A stretch of DNA of 64,000 nt from assembly GCA_023078685.1 (NCBI GenBank), contig JALGAS010000009.1:1798001-1862000 (forward strand), written 5' to 3'. Position 1 is the first letter of the stretch, and each line of letters opens with the position of its first letter. Source of the stretch: Neopestalotiopsis rosae (Eukaryota; Ascomycota; Sordariomycetes; Amphisphaeriales; Sporocadaceae). The position numbers and the translations under genes were made by a program. Below are positions 45,885 to 57,870 of the stretch, piece after piece. Below the pieces are notes generated by a model, which saw nothing but the letters and a program-made list of their open reading frames with translations, had not been told where the DNA came from and did no database searches.

Positions 45885-46362
45885 AAATCCTGGCTGGCTT
45901 TGTGTGCATCCCAACCCCCTTCAGTTGCTCCTATTGCAACGAAGAGCACCTCGCCGAACCCTTCACTATCGATTATAGTCCGGAGCGTTTCGGGTCAAAC
46001 ATCCACCTGGCTATGTAATGCAACTCGATCGGGCATGCTGCGGAACAACTTGATCATTCCAGTAACCGGCGAGTGGTATCTATGATATATTCTTGGGCCA
46101 AAAGAAAGAAGCTCGCAACCGCTGCCTGGTCAAACCGCGCCGCAATTCTGCACATCCATGTCGAGATTCGTGATGCTGAAGTCGTTCCTTTGATCCAGAG
46201 TTTCTTTTGTCTTTGCGACAAAATCGTATACCACCGTACGTGAGTCGGTGACGACTGCGGCTGTAAAGTTATCGTTTGGCTTGGAGAGTGGACGGGAGCC
46301 TAGGGTATGGCGCCGCGTGAAAAAGTTGGCAAATGTCTTGGACTCATTAACGGCAGGGGCTG
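45885..46362 (-). pseudogene. Phosphatidylserine decarboxylase relic with two TGA stops
   Basis: One minus-strand frame of about 155 codons reads 'VNESKTFANFFTRR', 'ADSR/TDSRTVVYDFV', 'FGPRIYHRYHSPVTGMIKLF' and 'EGFGEVLFVAIGATEGG'. In order and spacing these are landmarks of phosphatidylserine decarboxylase, the pyruvoyl enzyme making phosphatidylethanolamine: the FFTRR start, the DSR...VYD block, the RYHSPV catalytic block and the FG.VLFVAIGAT block. Two in-frame TGA codons interrupt it, after 'NCGAV' and after 'SQVDV', each convertible from CGA by one C-to-T change. The upstream part and the C-terminal processing motif are missing. It is too gapped by stops to appear as a long frame, so simple gene finding would miss it. 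Confidence 0.65.
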
Positions 46363-46682
46363 AAAATCGTTCATTTAATCTTTCATGTCTTTGACAGAGT
46401 CCTTAATATGATTCCTAGGTCCTGGAATAAATGTGTTCCGCGACCTCAAAGGCCTGAATGGTCCCAATATTGATAAGAGAGAACCAATATGGTCATATGT
46501 ATCATTCGATCACCCAATGTTCCAGCGCCCACCAGGTCCGCTTCACATCAAACCGCCCCCTGATTGACTTGAAACTCAAGGATGATTATTGGTCACCAAA
46601 TGATCGGGGTCAAAAAGAAGAATGAAGAAGCAAAGAGGGCTCCAAAGGAGTGATTCGCGTCTAGTCCATCCGCCAATACCTT

Positions 46683-46990
46683 TCAACTTGTCTTGTGCTT
46701 AGTTAAAAAGATACTCTCCACTTCCCAGCGCTCACTAGCGCTATGTATATACTCAATGGATTTGTCTATTGTTTCCAGAAGCTCGCCCACATGATAGCGC
46801 AGCAATGAAAGCATTGGCAACGCTTGATCATTGAGCTCTCGAAAATACGCTGCCTCATGCCGCAATCTGCCATTTTCGCGAACGAGCTCTACTAGACGTT
46901 GTTCAGGACTTACGCGTGATTTAGTCGACTGTATGTGATCGAGTGAAGTATCAAAGCAGTTGTCACTCCTCCAAGGCTGGAGATCTCGAT
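46683..46990 (-). CDS. Possible small coiled-coil protein exon
   Basis: A minus-strand frame open from just after a stop near 47040 down to 46683, with 'SPEQRLVELVRENGRLRHE' then 'AAYFRELNDQALPMLSLL'. Fungal accessory proteins with an 'SPE.RL..L.REN..LR.E...Y+E' helix are familiar to me, but the family has no known function. It overlaps the 3' end of the acetyltransferase frame in another frame, so either its first exon or the C-terminus of the acetyltransferase must be mis-drawn. Confidence 0.35.
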
Positions 46991-47548
46991 GTCTGGTGCG
47001 GTAGGATGCACAGGTGAGTGACGTGTTTCGAAAGGATTGTCGGTGCTGATTCTATTCTCGCAGTTCGGCATGTTCTCAAATCTAACAACTTTACAGCCAA
47101 CAGAGTAGAGCGCAAACTCCATAGCGGCACAGACTACTTCTGCCGAGTAACCTTTGCGACGCTCTTTGTGATTGATCACGACCCCAACATCAGTCAAATA
47201 GCGACCCTCAGCTCCTGGCAGTGACATATCGCGATCCGGCTCTGTTCGATCGGCCTCTGGATTGGAATGGAAACAGTTAAACCCCATGTAGCCAACGACA
47301 TGATCTGTCTTGCGAAATGCGACCGCCAGAATTGCATTCTTCCCATCTGAGGCATTTTTCCTCCACTTTTCTATTCTTTCAATCATATTGTCAACAGTCA
47401 ACCCCTTGATTGCTTCTGTCTCGCCCATAGGAAGGTTCTCGACTTCGCCTAGCAAGCCGATAAACGCTATAGCATCTCCAGGCACAGCCTGCCGGATGAT
47501 GAGGCGAGGAGTAATAATCTCGTACCGAGCTGGTGGGAAACGTTCCAT
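46910..47548 (-). CDS. GNAT family N-acetyltransferase (RimJ/RimL-like)
   Basis: ATG at 47548 ('MERFPPARYEIITPRLIIRQ'). The start 'TPRLIIRQAVPGD' and the first helix fit RimJ/RimL-type GNAT enzymes, followed by 'HVVGYMGFNCF' (strand 4), 'LTDVGVVINHKERRKGYSAE' (strand 5 with the acetyl-CoA pyrophosphate loop R/Q-x-x-G-x-G/A, here RRKGYS) and 'YSVGCKVVRFENMPNCEN' (strand 6). The last ~45 residues after 'NCENRIS' do not look like the family, where a short final helix-strand unit is expected. The 3' end may be spliced or decayed. The substrate is unknown; members acetylate ribosomal proteins or small amines. Confidence 0.7.
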   Translation of the reverse strand: MERFPPARYEIITPRLIIRQAVPGDAIAFIGLLGEVENLPMGETEAIKGLTVDNMIERIEKWRKNASDGKNAILAVAFRKTDHVVGYMGFNCFHSNPEADRTEPDRDMSLPGAEGRYLTDVGVVINHKERRKGYSAEVVCAAMEFALYSVGCKVVRFENMPNCENRISTDNPFETRHSPVHPTAPDIEISSLGGVTTALILHSITYSRLNHA

Positions 47549-47599
47549 CGTAATTGCCAATAGTCGTGGTGTCGTTGGCTAGCGAGTCGTCTAGGGAGG

Positions 47600-48160
47600 A
47601 TGATTACTCGTGCTGATGGCTAATATGAGCTGAGCCCTTGCACGTTTGCAGGTTTTGTTTCTTTGAATGCCATATGGGTCAGAAGCTCATATTCGATGTG
47701 TCGTTATGCTGCTCTCGGGTGGGGGACTTGCCCGTGAGTAAAAGCTTCATGGCTTTGATCCATCGAGATGAAATTTGCACCCACTGTATCTGAGGTAAAC
47801 AGCCTACAAGGATCATTAGGCAACAGTGAACTCACGTGTCCGTAGCATTACTTGGGCCCTTGTCAGCGATCCTGAATAGAAGGCGAAGGGGAATTAGCGG
47901 GCATAAAGTGCAACACATATCATGCAGAACAACACTGGTCATCCCCAACGAGCATTCAAAACGTGGTTGTGCGGCACGTAATAATCGGCCGCCGCGTTTT
48001 CAAATACTAATGACTCCCCCACTTCACTCATTTGCTTCGGCGCTGTCGTTGAAATCTATCTGAATTGTGAATATATTAGCCGCAAAGAACTTCATGCTCT
48101 CTTGTACAGTTGAAAGAACGTCTTGATCCGTACCATATACCAACTATACAACATACAGCA
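47600..48160. other. Stretch with no convincing gene
   Basis: Likely the shared upstream region of the divergently oriented acetyltransferase and hydrolase fragments. Confidence 0.3.
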
Positions 48161-48168
48161 TCGCACCA

Positions 48169-48447
48169 ATGGATACAATCACGAGCAACAAAATCGATGG
48201 TGAATTGTTCTTCACATCATCAAACATAGACAAACCGGTTACGATTGTATTACTGCATGGCGCCCTTAGCAATCATCTCGAATGGGAAGCGGTTGCTCCA
48301 CACCTGGCGAACTACCATCTCCTGATACCTGATTTGCCCCTACACTCCCTTTCTCGGGATATTGGCCCCTTCTCCATATCGTTTGCTGCAGACAAGACTG
48401 CATCGCTTTTCAAGAAGCATGCAAACTCCGTACGATCTTGGGGTTGA
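48169..48447 (+). pseudogene. N-terminal fragment of an alpha/beta hydrolase
   Basis: ATG at 48169 opens 92 codons with 'PVTIVLLHGALSNHLEWEAV' (strand 3 and oxyanion HG motif) and 'LLIPDLPLHSLSRDIGPFS' (strand 4 and following loop). The frame stops after 'KKHANSV', just before the nucleophile elbow (G-x-S-x-G) would be expected. No continuation in other frames was found, so the catalytic Ser, Asp and His are absent. Full members are about 250-280 aa. Confidence 0.6.
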
Positions 48448-48449
48448 GT

Positions 48450-51400
48450 ATGTTAAGCCGATGTCTGGGTGCCGGAATTTAATTCTGGGCTGTCTAAGCC
48501 TCGCAGTTATTAATCGTTCGTTTCACTGACAATCGTGACATGTGCCCGAAATGCGCAATTCTGCAGGATAAAAGCTCTCATATCCTATAATTCTTCCGTA
48601 GCGAACGTCTCGATATCTCGCCCTTGAGCCTAATTCTGTTTTTAATTTTAACAAGCCTTGTTGCTTGATTGACAACCACTTACGCAGCAAGATGCACAGG
48701 GAAAGTTATGTACATAGACCCAGTTGTTGCAACCATGTGTATAGAAGTACTTACAACGGTACTTATAGAAGCCCCCGCCTCCAGAGCTGATTAGAACCGA
48801 TATCTGCTGAAGCATAATTTCGACACAAACCATTGTGTGAAGGTTACTGGTTGTGTGGCTGGCTACAAAAGACTTCGCCTGGCACTTTAAGTAATCTCGA
48901 AACAGTTTGAACCTAGATTCCGACAACGCAAGAGAATACTCCGTAACATAAGGCTGCCTAGACACTTTGGTGGGACCCATACGTTTCTTCAAGGCCGGCT
49001 AGAACTATTGTGGTGCTGCATAGTTCACCACCAATAAAGAGTCATTTGGGTCTGCAGTGATGTTCCGTAATGAGATTAGTGTGTGCGACTTGCGAGTCGA
49101 AAACGTACCATACCAAATGCTGCATGGATGATTTTATAACGACCATGTGGGTTTGTCCATTTAATAGGTCCGTTCTCTTCTCTTCTTGACCCACAAACGC
49201 ATTAGTTTTCTCAACGGAATAAATTCTGGTAGCCTACCCCGGTTTCAACGTCTATGGGCACTTGCATGAATATAAGTCACTCATGCGCTTTGGCTAGTTA
49301 ACAATACATTATGTGATCAGTTATTTATCATATAACACAATCCATAAGTGGGCTAGACACCTAAATAATCTAAAACCTTGAAGCTGTTCCGAACACGCGC
49401 CCTTGAGAGGAAGACAAACATGTTTTGGCACCTAAGCCCGGATCTAAAGCCGTCATGCCAACTGCAGTAGATGCAGTAGTTAGGCGACATGATTCAAGTC
49501 TACATCAGCGCACAGACACCTAAGTGGGATTTTGCATCGATAATTATCAGCTCTCATCCGAAAAAGTGATCGGATGGCTATCTCTATGCCGCAATAGCCG
49601 CATGTTTGATGGGTAAAATGCCATGTTTGTCTTTCGAATTAAGACTCACTCTTTTTTAATCAGTGGTTGGTACCCAATGATTGTCCGTTCATGTTTGCAT
49701 TGCAAGCATAAATGGAACGTCTCCATCTTCTCGTTTTCCTTTCAATCTCGAGGCAGAAAGTCAGAGAATCGGGATGGCCGCCTTTAGAATTATCCAGTTT
49801 GGAAGATGAATGCGTTGTGATTTGTTTCCACTTGCATATTTACGCGTTAGTCAACAATTATCGAGAAAGACTGGATATTTCTGGGTTGTTAATCTGCGAC
49901 ACACAAAGAGGATGCTTCTTGGGACCTGTTGGATACACAGAGCAAACCATGTGAGCGCTCGAGCCATCACAACGGGTTGGCCCCGATCAATGGACTCTTC
50001 AATAAATGAGCGAGCAATGGTCACTACTGACAGCGAGAGCTTGCTTGACCCCCACTACGTCGCTCATTGATCGGATGCCACATTTGAGTTGCATCGAAAA
50101 CTTGATCACGCCATAATGTTGTAAGTCTTGATCATGAGCTGGAATCCATGGGGAAATCAAAGCGAATTTAGGATATGGGTTCCGCGGGGGGACAAAACAG
50201 AATGGAGGCTACAGTCGGAGAACGGACCTTTCCACTCCTTGCTCCTCTAGTCTCAACTTCACCTTGTAAAATGTGGCATGATTTTCTTGGTGGCGTTTCG
50301 ACTAATGCATCTCAATGCATGTGCTCCCATTTACACAACACCAATGCGATATCAGATTTTGCATTGATGGCAACATCTAGATTATTGTTTCCAGGTTTAC
50401 ATGGCTTCAAGGTGATCTATGCGTTGAGGTGTATTGCCAACAGAGTCGGAGGTAACCGCAGAGACCACCATTTTTCGCTCGCACGAGATGGTTGAGTCAG
50501 TCAACGGGAGATCTGGGTACGAAAATGTTGACATATCTGAGCGTTGCTCGTTGAGAATGGCATTAGAGCTTTTCTTTTGAGTGTTACCATGAGAACATAG
50601 TCAGTGGTAATATAAAGGGATTTGTGATAGGTAGGGGGACAAATCTGCATTGTTGTTTTCGAACCGGGGTTTGTCAATAGAATCCCTGCTACTTTGCTAT
50701 GCCCAAACAATAATATTCACGGCTGAAATATTTAACACCAATAAAAACAAACTCTGCAAAAATCGATCAGGTGTGGTGAAGAGAATGGAAAAATATAAGA
50801 TAAGAAGCACGAGCAGCAGATATGTGTTGTCAAGCTTAGCAGGAAGCTTAGTCTGGGCTCCTGGGGGTTAATAATTAAGGATGCGGCAGGATTATTGATG
50901 GCAAAAAGTTCAAGGTCGCAAGTGGTGGCGATCATGTGATGAAGGTGCTAGCCCAGCAATCCGGCAGTTTTAACAGTATCTCCATCGGCCCCAAGCTTAT
51001 CTACAGTAGAGCGCATCACCGTTTGATGCACACGTTTTCACGTTTTCGTTCAATCTAAAATTTGGGCGTATCGCGTCCTGATATGTGACAACAAGAGTGC
51101 ACTTCTAATAATAGAGCATAAGCTATTCCTCAGAAGTTTTCATATCGCAGCGCTACTTGTCCCTATCGGCGCATAGGCGCATGCATGGTGGTCCTTGGCT
51201 ATAATGTCTCGACCGTCACGAAACATCTAGCGGTGCCGTACTTACCTGATTGTTTCGGCTGATTGTTGATTTGAAGTCTTGAACGTCCAGATGCTAGTAA
51301 ATGGTATATTTTCCATGATGGTCGCCCAGGCTGCTTGCGGCGCTATTATTGCTAGCTTCAATCAAAAGAGACAGAATACTTCAAAAAGCTAACCTAGCCA
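48450..51400. other. Three-kilobase gene desert
   Basis: Only short frames without recognisable domains on either strand, with AT-rich parts at 49.0-49.7 and 50.5-51.1 kb. I see nothing I can name. Confidence 0.4.
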
Positions 51401-51418
51401 TTTTGGATCGATAGAGTG

Positions 51419-51867
51419 TAGCCCAACTTGCCCTGTCGCGAAACTGTGCACAGGACCTACCGCTGGAAGACCGCCCGGGACTGATTGTCATTGAGCTGAC
51501 AGAGGAGGAGCTGGCAAGCAGAAAGGTTGGCTCACACAATCTGCAAGCAGCCATTGAGGCTCTACATAGAGATGGCATCGTGGCTTTGAGGAACGCGATC
51601 GCTGTTGAGCATCTGGACAAGTTGAATGCGCGCATGGTTCCCGAGGCAGAGGAGCTGTATGCCAGACCGACAACACATCGCAACTTTGGTAACAATACCG
51701 GTAATATTCAGCAAGAACCTGTCTTGGAGGAGGATTTCATGTTTGAAGATATCTTGGCCAATCCCTGGGCCACGGCTATCATCCAGTGCATGCTTGGCCC
51801 GAAACCGACCTTGCGATTCTATGGATTGGAGCAGGGAGCGCCACTTCATTCGCCTACTCGGCGCTAA
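51419..51867 (+). pseudogene. Phytanoyl-CoA dioxygenase-like protein fragment
   Basis: The plus frame is open from a stop near 51404 through 51867, without a suitable ATG at its 5' end. It reads 'LEDRPGLIVIELTEEELASR', 'AAIEALHRDGIVALRNAI', 'LNARMVPEAEELY', 'THRNFGNNTGNIQQEP' and 'ATAIIQCMLGPKPTLRFYG'. This is the N-terminal third of fungal PhyH-family 2-oxoglutarate/Fe(II) oxygenases. It ends at 'RFYG', where the His-x-Asp iron-binding motif should follow within ~20 residues. Both start and catalytic core are missing, so it is a fragment. Confidence 0.6.
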
Positions 51868-52032
51868 AGCTCCAAGCAGCATGATCCCATTGTCTAATGC
51901 AATGATAGAGGAATCTCAAGCCTTTTTGTGAGGACCAGTGCTCCTGTATCGCTTGAAACCAACGGTTGACTGCCTCACTACTTGGCACAGATGCTCCATT
52001 TCCGACGCAGGACCCAATATCCCCCTTCAGAT

Positions 52033-52122
52033 CTATGCAAAATTGTACCATCAGAACACAGTTCCTGCGCTTTTCAGTGCCTAACCCGCCCCTCGCGTTA
52101 GTGCAAACAACTGTGATGCAAT
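52033..52122 (+). repeat. Dispersed cassette D, copy 2
   Basis: Shares 'GCGCTTTTCAGTGCC' and 'GTGCAAACAACTGTGATGCAATG' with 13386-13486 and, inverted, 62108-62205. Here and at 62 kb the similarity extends another ~50 bp outward ('TTGGCACAGATGCTCCATTT'). Confidence 0.65.
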
Positions 52123-52274
52123 GGCCTATGTCCTGACTCTCATCAATATAGATTGAAACATAGGACAATACACGTTAGCGGCGAGAATACGAAGCAGGAA
52201 AAGAGTCGAGAAAAGAGCAGCCATGGATTATTATCATTATATGCATACTGTGCAGCAAAATACACAATGGCTAT

Positions 52275-52345
52275 CCGGAAAGCCGGAGCTAAGGCCCACA
52301 GTATCTTCGGCTAGCAGGGATTTGATCCACAATCCGTGTGGCTCT
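52275..52345 (+). repeat. Dispersed cassette E, copy 1
   Basis: 'GCCGGAGCTAAGGCCCACAG' to 'GATTTGATCCACAA'. Its reverse complement is at about 62750-62830, and a third relative lies at about 63035-63090 ('GCCGGAGCTGAGGTCCC'). Confidence 0.55.
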
Positions 52346-52449
52346 TACCTGGAATGTTTGTCGTTGTTCGTGTGGGTGTGCCTCTTTTCTCAAATCACTT
52401 GCACCGGAAGCATCATCAAGCGGATTGATCTCCGATAACTGGCGCCATG

Positions 52450-52640
52450 ACGCCGAATTGTGGATCGCGATCTAGAAAAGTAAGCGTATTGGTCCCCTGC
52501 TTGTCAATACTGCAGCCTCTCAGGCCTTCGAGGTACTGCACCACATTTATTCCAGGATCTAGGTTTTGAAGCTGTGCTCATACAGACGCTTGGACACTCT
52601 TCTGTGCCTTGGATACTCTTCTGTGCCTGAGATGCTCTTG
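52450..52640 (+). repeat. Cassette C and 18-bp array 7
   Basis: 'GATCGCGATCTAGA' to 'GGTTTTGAAGCTGTGCTCA' followed by three 18-bp units ending at about 52640. The same order, inverted, is found at 62400-62610, and the final part precedes array 5 at 4950-4978. Confidence 0.65.
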
Positions 52641-52649
52641 ACTGGTCTC

Positions 52650-53770
52650 TTGGGTGGCTTCCTGTAAGAGATGGTCGAGGGACATAGACGAGCCCTTTCT
52701 GGCTCTAAGCACTATCGCTGGTTGCTAGCAATGAGTTTGCTAACATGGCCAGATTCAGAACACGTAGTTGTATTGTACCCGGACTGGAGGATTAGAGCCA
52801 GGAATGGATCGGTCTTTACGATCAAATTCAGGTCGTGCTACAGTACTTCTGGTGGAGCCATGCTGGTCTCTGGGCACCATTTCAGCCGTTGCTGCTCAGA
52901 TCCAGAATTGCATGCGATGTTTTGCTGTATGAAGCCAGCAGAGATATACTTCGACCGAAATGGGAAACGTCATTGGAAGGGTATCGATAAAAGGGTATCG
53001 CCCCACAGTGGCCTATGAGGCATGAAATTGCAGAAGCAGAAATAATGGTTTCGCGTCCGAAACCTTCACCTCGACTGTTCTTTTCTCACTTGGCAGAGAG
53101 AAGGAATACGATGATGTACCGCAAACTCCCTTGCGTCAACCCTTAGGTTGGTAATCAAGTACCGTCTTACTTGGCATGCGCCTTAACCTATTATCTAAAG
53201 TTCCGTTCCGAAAGGGTTAATTCAAAATCATTCCTATCGCTTTCCTCCGATTTGTTACTGGCAAAGTCGCTCGAATGAGTTCGAGTTTGGCGGTCTGCCT
53301 CTGAGCCGTGCGGTGCAAAGGCACATAAGACATCCTTATGCAGAAGTCAGGATCATGTAGGTTAGAGATTATCACCACGCAAACGGTTTTGTGCATGTAA
53401 GAACTACAATCACATCATTTGACCCTACTACTGATGTAGATGTCAGATGTGCGCGTATTGAGGCCTGAGTCGGGCATCAATTCGAGTTCGAACATCATGA
53501 AGCTTGACAAGCAAAACGATCAGCATTTACCGCCATTATACACGCCTACTTACAGATTCGTGACTGTTTGCAAGCAAGCAAACAATACGTGATTGGATTC
53601 GCTTCAGACTTGTAGTGGGCGACAACCTGTCAATGCATTTCGTTTTTTTTTTTTTCCTTTTTCCATCACTTCCCCACAGCCCAGTTGATCAGTTGGTCTC
53701 GGCAACTAGCTCTTGGCGAACCTATTCTTCCACTGACATGACCATCTTCGACCAAATTTCCCAGGCAGTC
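52650..53770. other. Stretch with no convincing gene
   Basis: A 115-codon plus frame at 52671-53018 starts with ATG but shows no domain. A T-run and pyrimidine tract lies at 53643-53668. Confidence 0.35.
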
Positions 53771-53777
53771 CAGTTAT

Positions 53778-55314
53778 CTACGTGTCGGCATGCATAAAAT
53801 GGTCCTTGTTGTCCACGATCTGTACCTCGACGTCCGTCCTCTTCAGAATGATATTTCTGGCGAGATTGGTATGCTCGCCACCGTCGCGGTCAAGAATCCT
53901 GGCAGCTTCGAGATCTCGTAGTTCCAAGTCCGTGGCATTAACGCCATCGAGGCCAGTACCGGTACCACCACCGATGAAGACGGTGCTACACGTGTCTTCG
54001 ACCTCGAGGTCGTCCCAACTACTGAACCTCATGTAATTGTGCGACCAAAGCGCGCGCCGGTGGTGATTACCGCTGCTCAGCCATTTTGGTGCGCCGCCGT
54101 TGGCACCAGCCGTCCTCGATCGCTTCGCTTTGCTACTGGGTGTCAACTTGAGGCCCAGATTGTAGCTTTTTAACCGAATGAGCGGCTGTAGGGCTGGGAA
54201 ACACGCCGTCCACAGTCCAAGGTGACCTTCCATGTTAGTCCACGGTGCCACACGAGCCATCTTGTAGGTTCTGAAAGCCGCAAAGATCAATGTTGGCTCC
54301 TGGTCATTCTGACGAATAACACAAAGGGCATAAGACTCACGTATCCGTGGTAAAGTCTGTTTCAACGTTGATGATCAACCGAATGATACCCATAATGATG
54401 GCAAAGATGCCAATACAAAAAACGAGAATAACCTGAACCGTCCTGGCGGAAAACTTCATCTGAGAAAAAATGAACCATATGGGAAGAATGACGAGTGATA
54501 TGTCGATAACTATTCCAACGGCGCCGTGCGCCCACATCATTGGCGCCTCCTTGCGCTTGTCGAGACACTGTCGGCCGGGTGCTGTGATGTCCCACAAATC
54601 GCTACATAATTTAGTATCAGCCATAAAGCTTTTGCCTGGGTAGTTACTCACGGAATATGTTTGCATTCAAACAATTCAAAGAAAAACGCAGTCAGTGTAC
54701 TTGCAACAATCAAAAATACGACCAAGTAGATGGATTTTAAGTAATTCCCTAATGTGCACAGTCAGCAATTGACATAATTTTGTCGTATTTGACTTGCCGA
54801 ACCTACTATCCTGGCTCAGCCGCGGGTAGAATGCGGCTATCGAGAGGCGAACGGTGCACGTAGCGCAGAAGAATAGTAGCTGTAATGTTACAAGATACTG
54901 CATCAAGAATGATCAGCCTTTGCTTGCCAATTGTTTGCATATTACTATGGACCAACTGACCGAGAAGAATGTCGGCATTCTGTCTGGTGGAACATCATCT
55001 ATGTGAGTACCAGACCCAACTCCTACTGCCAGAATTTCGAGTGTAGATTGTGTTATCAATATTGCCTATAAGTCTTTAGCAAAACGTGTCTGAAAAATTG
55101 GCCACCGGGAATGTCCTTATACATATGCAATCGTGGCGAGCATGTCGTCCAGACCGAGAGCCTTCACCATGAAGCCCCGGACATATAGTCGAGTAAATAG
55201 CAGCGTACTCGAAAAGACAATAAGCGCGAGGTTGATATTAACGAGCACGCTGCCCCGAGAGCCCGGCGGCAGGTCAAAGATGGTGAACTCGGGCGGCGCA
55301 GTCCAATTACTCAT
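53778..55314 (-). CDS. Rhodopsin/SAT4-type seven-helix integral membrane protein, six exons, 412 aa
   Basis: Exons 55314-55123, 55065-54961, 54897-54807, 54748-54652, 54601-54341 and 54270-53778 join to 1239 nt in one frame. Five introns of 49-70 bp have donors GTATAA, GTCAGT, GTAGGT, GTGAGT and GTGAGT. The product has the hallmarks of the fungal rhodopsin domain family (SAT4): first helix then '[20 protein letters not shown]', '[20 protein letters not shown]', '[19 protein letters not shown]', '[17 protein letters not shown]', '[20 protein letters not shown]', '[20 protein letters not shown]' and '[20 protein letters not shown]', plus a ~130-residue cytoplasmic tail. The family is common in plant- and insect-associated fungi. 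Roles are mostly unknown; some carry CFEM domains, which are absent here. No lesions are visible. Confidence 0.88.
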
Positions 55315-55319
55315 AGCGG

Positions 55320-57860
55320 CAGCGATGGTTGGACAAACTTCAGCTCGAGACTGTCGTGGAATTGTACAGTGATAAAATAATAGTGATTGGTAGAGGGAGC
55401 CGTCAGTGGATCCACGCTGGCAAGGAAATTCATAAGAAAAATTGTAAAAAAAGAGGGTGGGGGGAGAAAGAAAGACATGAATTTAGCCACATGTATGAAC
55501 TGACCATCCAGCCGGCCCGAAGCTAATACTCCGGGCTTCTCAAAATCGGCCAAAAGCTTGTCCCGCTGGCATGAACGCCAGTCAACAATACAGATGTGCG
55601 AGGGAGGGTGGTCTTTCCTTCTGCTGCAGCGCAACGGCAGGGCTGGTAAACTGGGAGGGCCGAGTGAACTCTAAAGAGTCATGAAAGCTTCTTGGTAATC
55701 AGCTCCCCAGTGTTATGGAATCGCACTTTTGTGTAATAACGCGAATAAACGCGGCCTTGACTTCGCATGATTCAATCGCTTCTGGATCTTTTTTTGTATC
55801 TAGTCTCAGAGAGGGATGGCGAAGTGCGCCTCTCTTCCCGGGAGCATTCATGCATAAAATACCCCACGGGTCGTTTGTGTGTGATGGGACGTCAGTAGAG
55901 GAACCGTTGCCGTTTCGCCCTAACAACATGACGTCATTAGGCTGCGCTATAAGTCCTGACAACAGCTGCGGTATAGAAAACGGGCAATATATTTTATAGC
56001 TTTCACTCGAATACCGACCATCAGCCTAATGGTTTCTGGCACGGTTGATTTGAGTTGTTGTCTGGGTAGCTGGGGAACTTGCCCCATTGAGCGTGAGTAC
56101 GACTCACAAAACGTCACCTTAGAGCTACAAACTGTAAATTGGAACCTCATGTCGACTCATACTTCGGTCCAGATACATAGTTTGAAGAGTAGCTGAAGAA
56201 CTGCGCGATATGCCCAACACTGACTGCCAGTTGAGACTGGCCTAGTTACTTATGCCTGCTGCGGGGCATGCTGAGCATTGGAGATGCGATTTGCACCTTA
56301 GCAGCAGAGTGGCCGTTGTTGATGATGGATACGTTGAGAAGGCCCGCTGCTCTCGGCACTTGGGCGCTAGTGCGTGTGGAGATAAAGTCCGGCTCCGTCT
56401 GTTGTCTGCGAAATGTTCTCGCCCAATGGCCGTACGTGGCTGGAGCACATTCTGGATGTTTATGTGAGTAAATACAACGGCGCAAGAGGGCCCTAGTTCG
56501 ATCGAATACGAGCTCTTAGTTGGCGCGCCGGAAGAGGATGTCGTATCCGACCAGCCTTCGAAGCAGCAGGGCGAGCGGTGCAGCTGAGCCGAAACATGGA
56601 AGTAAATCTGTGCTTACTTGGTTCTCAGCAAGCAGAAATAGCGCAGAAATCTTCCCGAAAGAGACTATTTGTGTTCAAGTTAGTCCCAACAGGATCTAGA
56701 CTTCCTGGTACATTCAGAATCAGCATTGCGTACCGAGCAAACAAGGAATTGGCATTGTGCTGAAACATGGATCGATGGATGTCAGCGATGATTATTGACA
56801 TCGTCAGTCCCAGGTGATGTGGGCCTTGTTTTCAGGAACCAAGACGATTATTTGCGCAGAACTTGACAAAGCTGCATCGTAACACTAATGTGAAAAGATA
56901 AGTTGCACACGCAATCACCGACGGTAAATGGCCTCAGATCATTAGCCATGTACGTTGCCGCCACTTGTTCAACCCCATTTGAGACATCGCTTGGTAGCTG
57001 CGACACCACGCGCCATGCATTGCCATCACGGGAGACGAAAGTGATCCACTGCTAGCCAAGCCTCAACCGAAACACTCTGGAAGACTGCGTTAACTGAGAA
57101 GTGTATGATTTCCTTCAGCTTCAATCCCATCTGGCTCCTCGGTCACACAAGCAGGGATTCTGTCGTTTTCCGGCTGGTCGTTGGGCGAGCCAGCAACAGC
57201 AATTGTAGAACCAATCCTCGGTTTCAAAAGGTGGCGGTCGGCTTCAATGCTAGCAAAACTAGGGTCGCCTTTCCTATTGGCCACAAGACAAATCGTGCCG
57301 CAGCCACATCGACATATGGTCCCATGATACCGTCGGTCAAGGCTTTGAGCTCGCCAGGTGGCACTTTGCTGTGAAGAATGTCTAGATGTTCCAGAATTGA
57401 ATCAGAGAATGATATCAAAAATTCTTGGCGCATTTTGGCAAGTAGAGTCACCAGAAAATTGAAAGGTACTCAAAACTCGGCGGGAATAGAAATATCTAAT
57501 CACAAAAAGGCAAGAAGGCACGCAACTTCCATAAGTTATGTACTATCACCGAATAATTTGTATAATTGTTTATCGTAAGCAAAGAAAAGAAAAGTAAAGA
57601 AATTAAAGACTCTGGGCTTAATTAAGTTATTTTTAATGATTCATTTCCCGCTTAGCAACATGTCTCTATTTGCGATCGCTGAGGCTCAAGCGCAACCTTG
57701 CATGATCGTACAGAGGACTGAACCACTTCTTACGGTGCCTGAAGCTGCCTGCTCCGGCAGCTCCTACAGTGGCATAACTCATCAGAAGTAACATGCAAGG
57801 GCACAAGAGAAGCAGGTCTCCTAAGCGAGACAGATAAAAAAAGAAATGCGTCCTCCATAT
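55320..57860. other. Gene-poor stretch between two rhodopsin-like genes
   Basis: Mostly short overlapping frames. 56.24-56.47 kb has several overlapping open frames on both strands due to high GC, with no domain. Cassette B copy 2 is at 56575-56765. Confidence 0.4.
56575..56765 (+). repeat. Dispersed cassette B, copy 2
   Basis: Shares 'GAGCCGAAACATGGA', 'GGTTCTCAGCAAGCAGAAAT' and 'GCGCAGAAATCTTC' with the copies at 17125-17335 and 61815-61975. Confidence 0.6.
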
Positions 57861-57870
57861 ATGTGAGAGA

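Noticed and set aside
52671..53018. 115-codon plus-strand frame starting with ATG
   Set aside because: No domain or conserved pattern; lies in repeat-flanked sequence.
56242..56485. Several overlapping open frames on both strands
   Set aside because: High GC removes stops in all frames; none has a domain.
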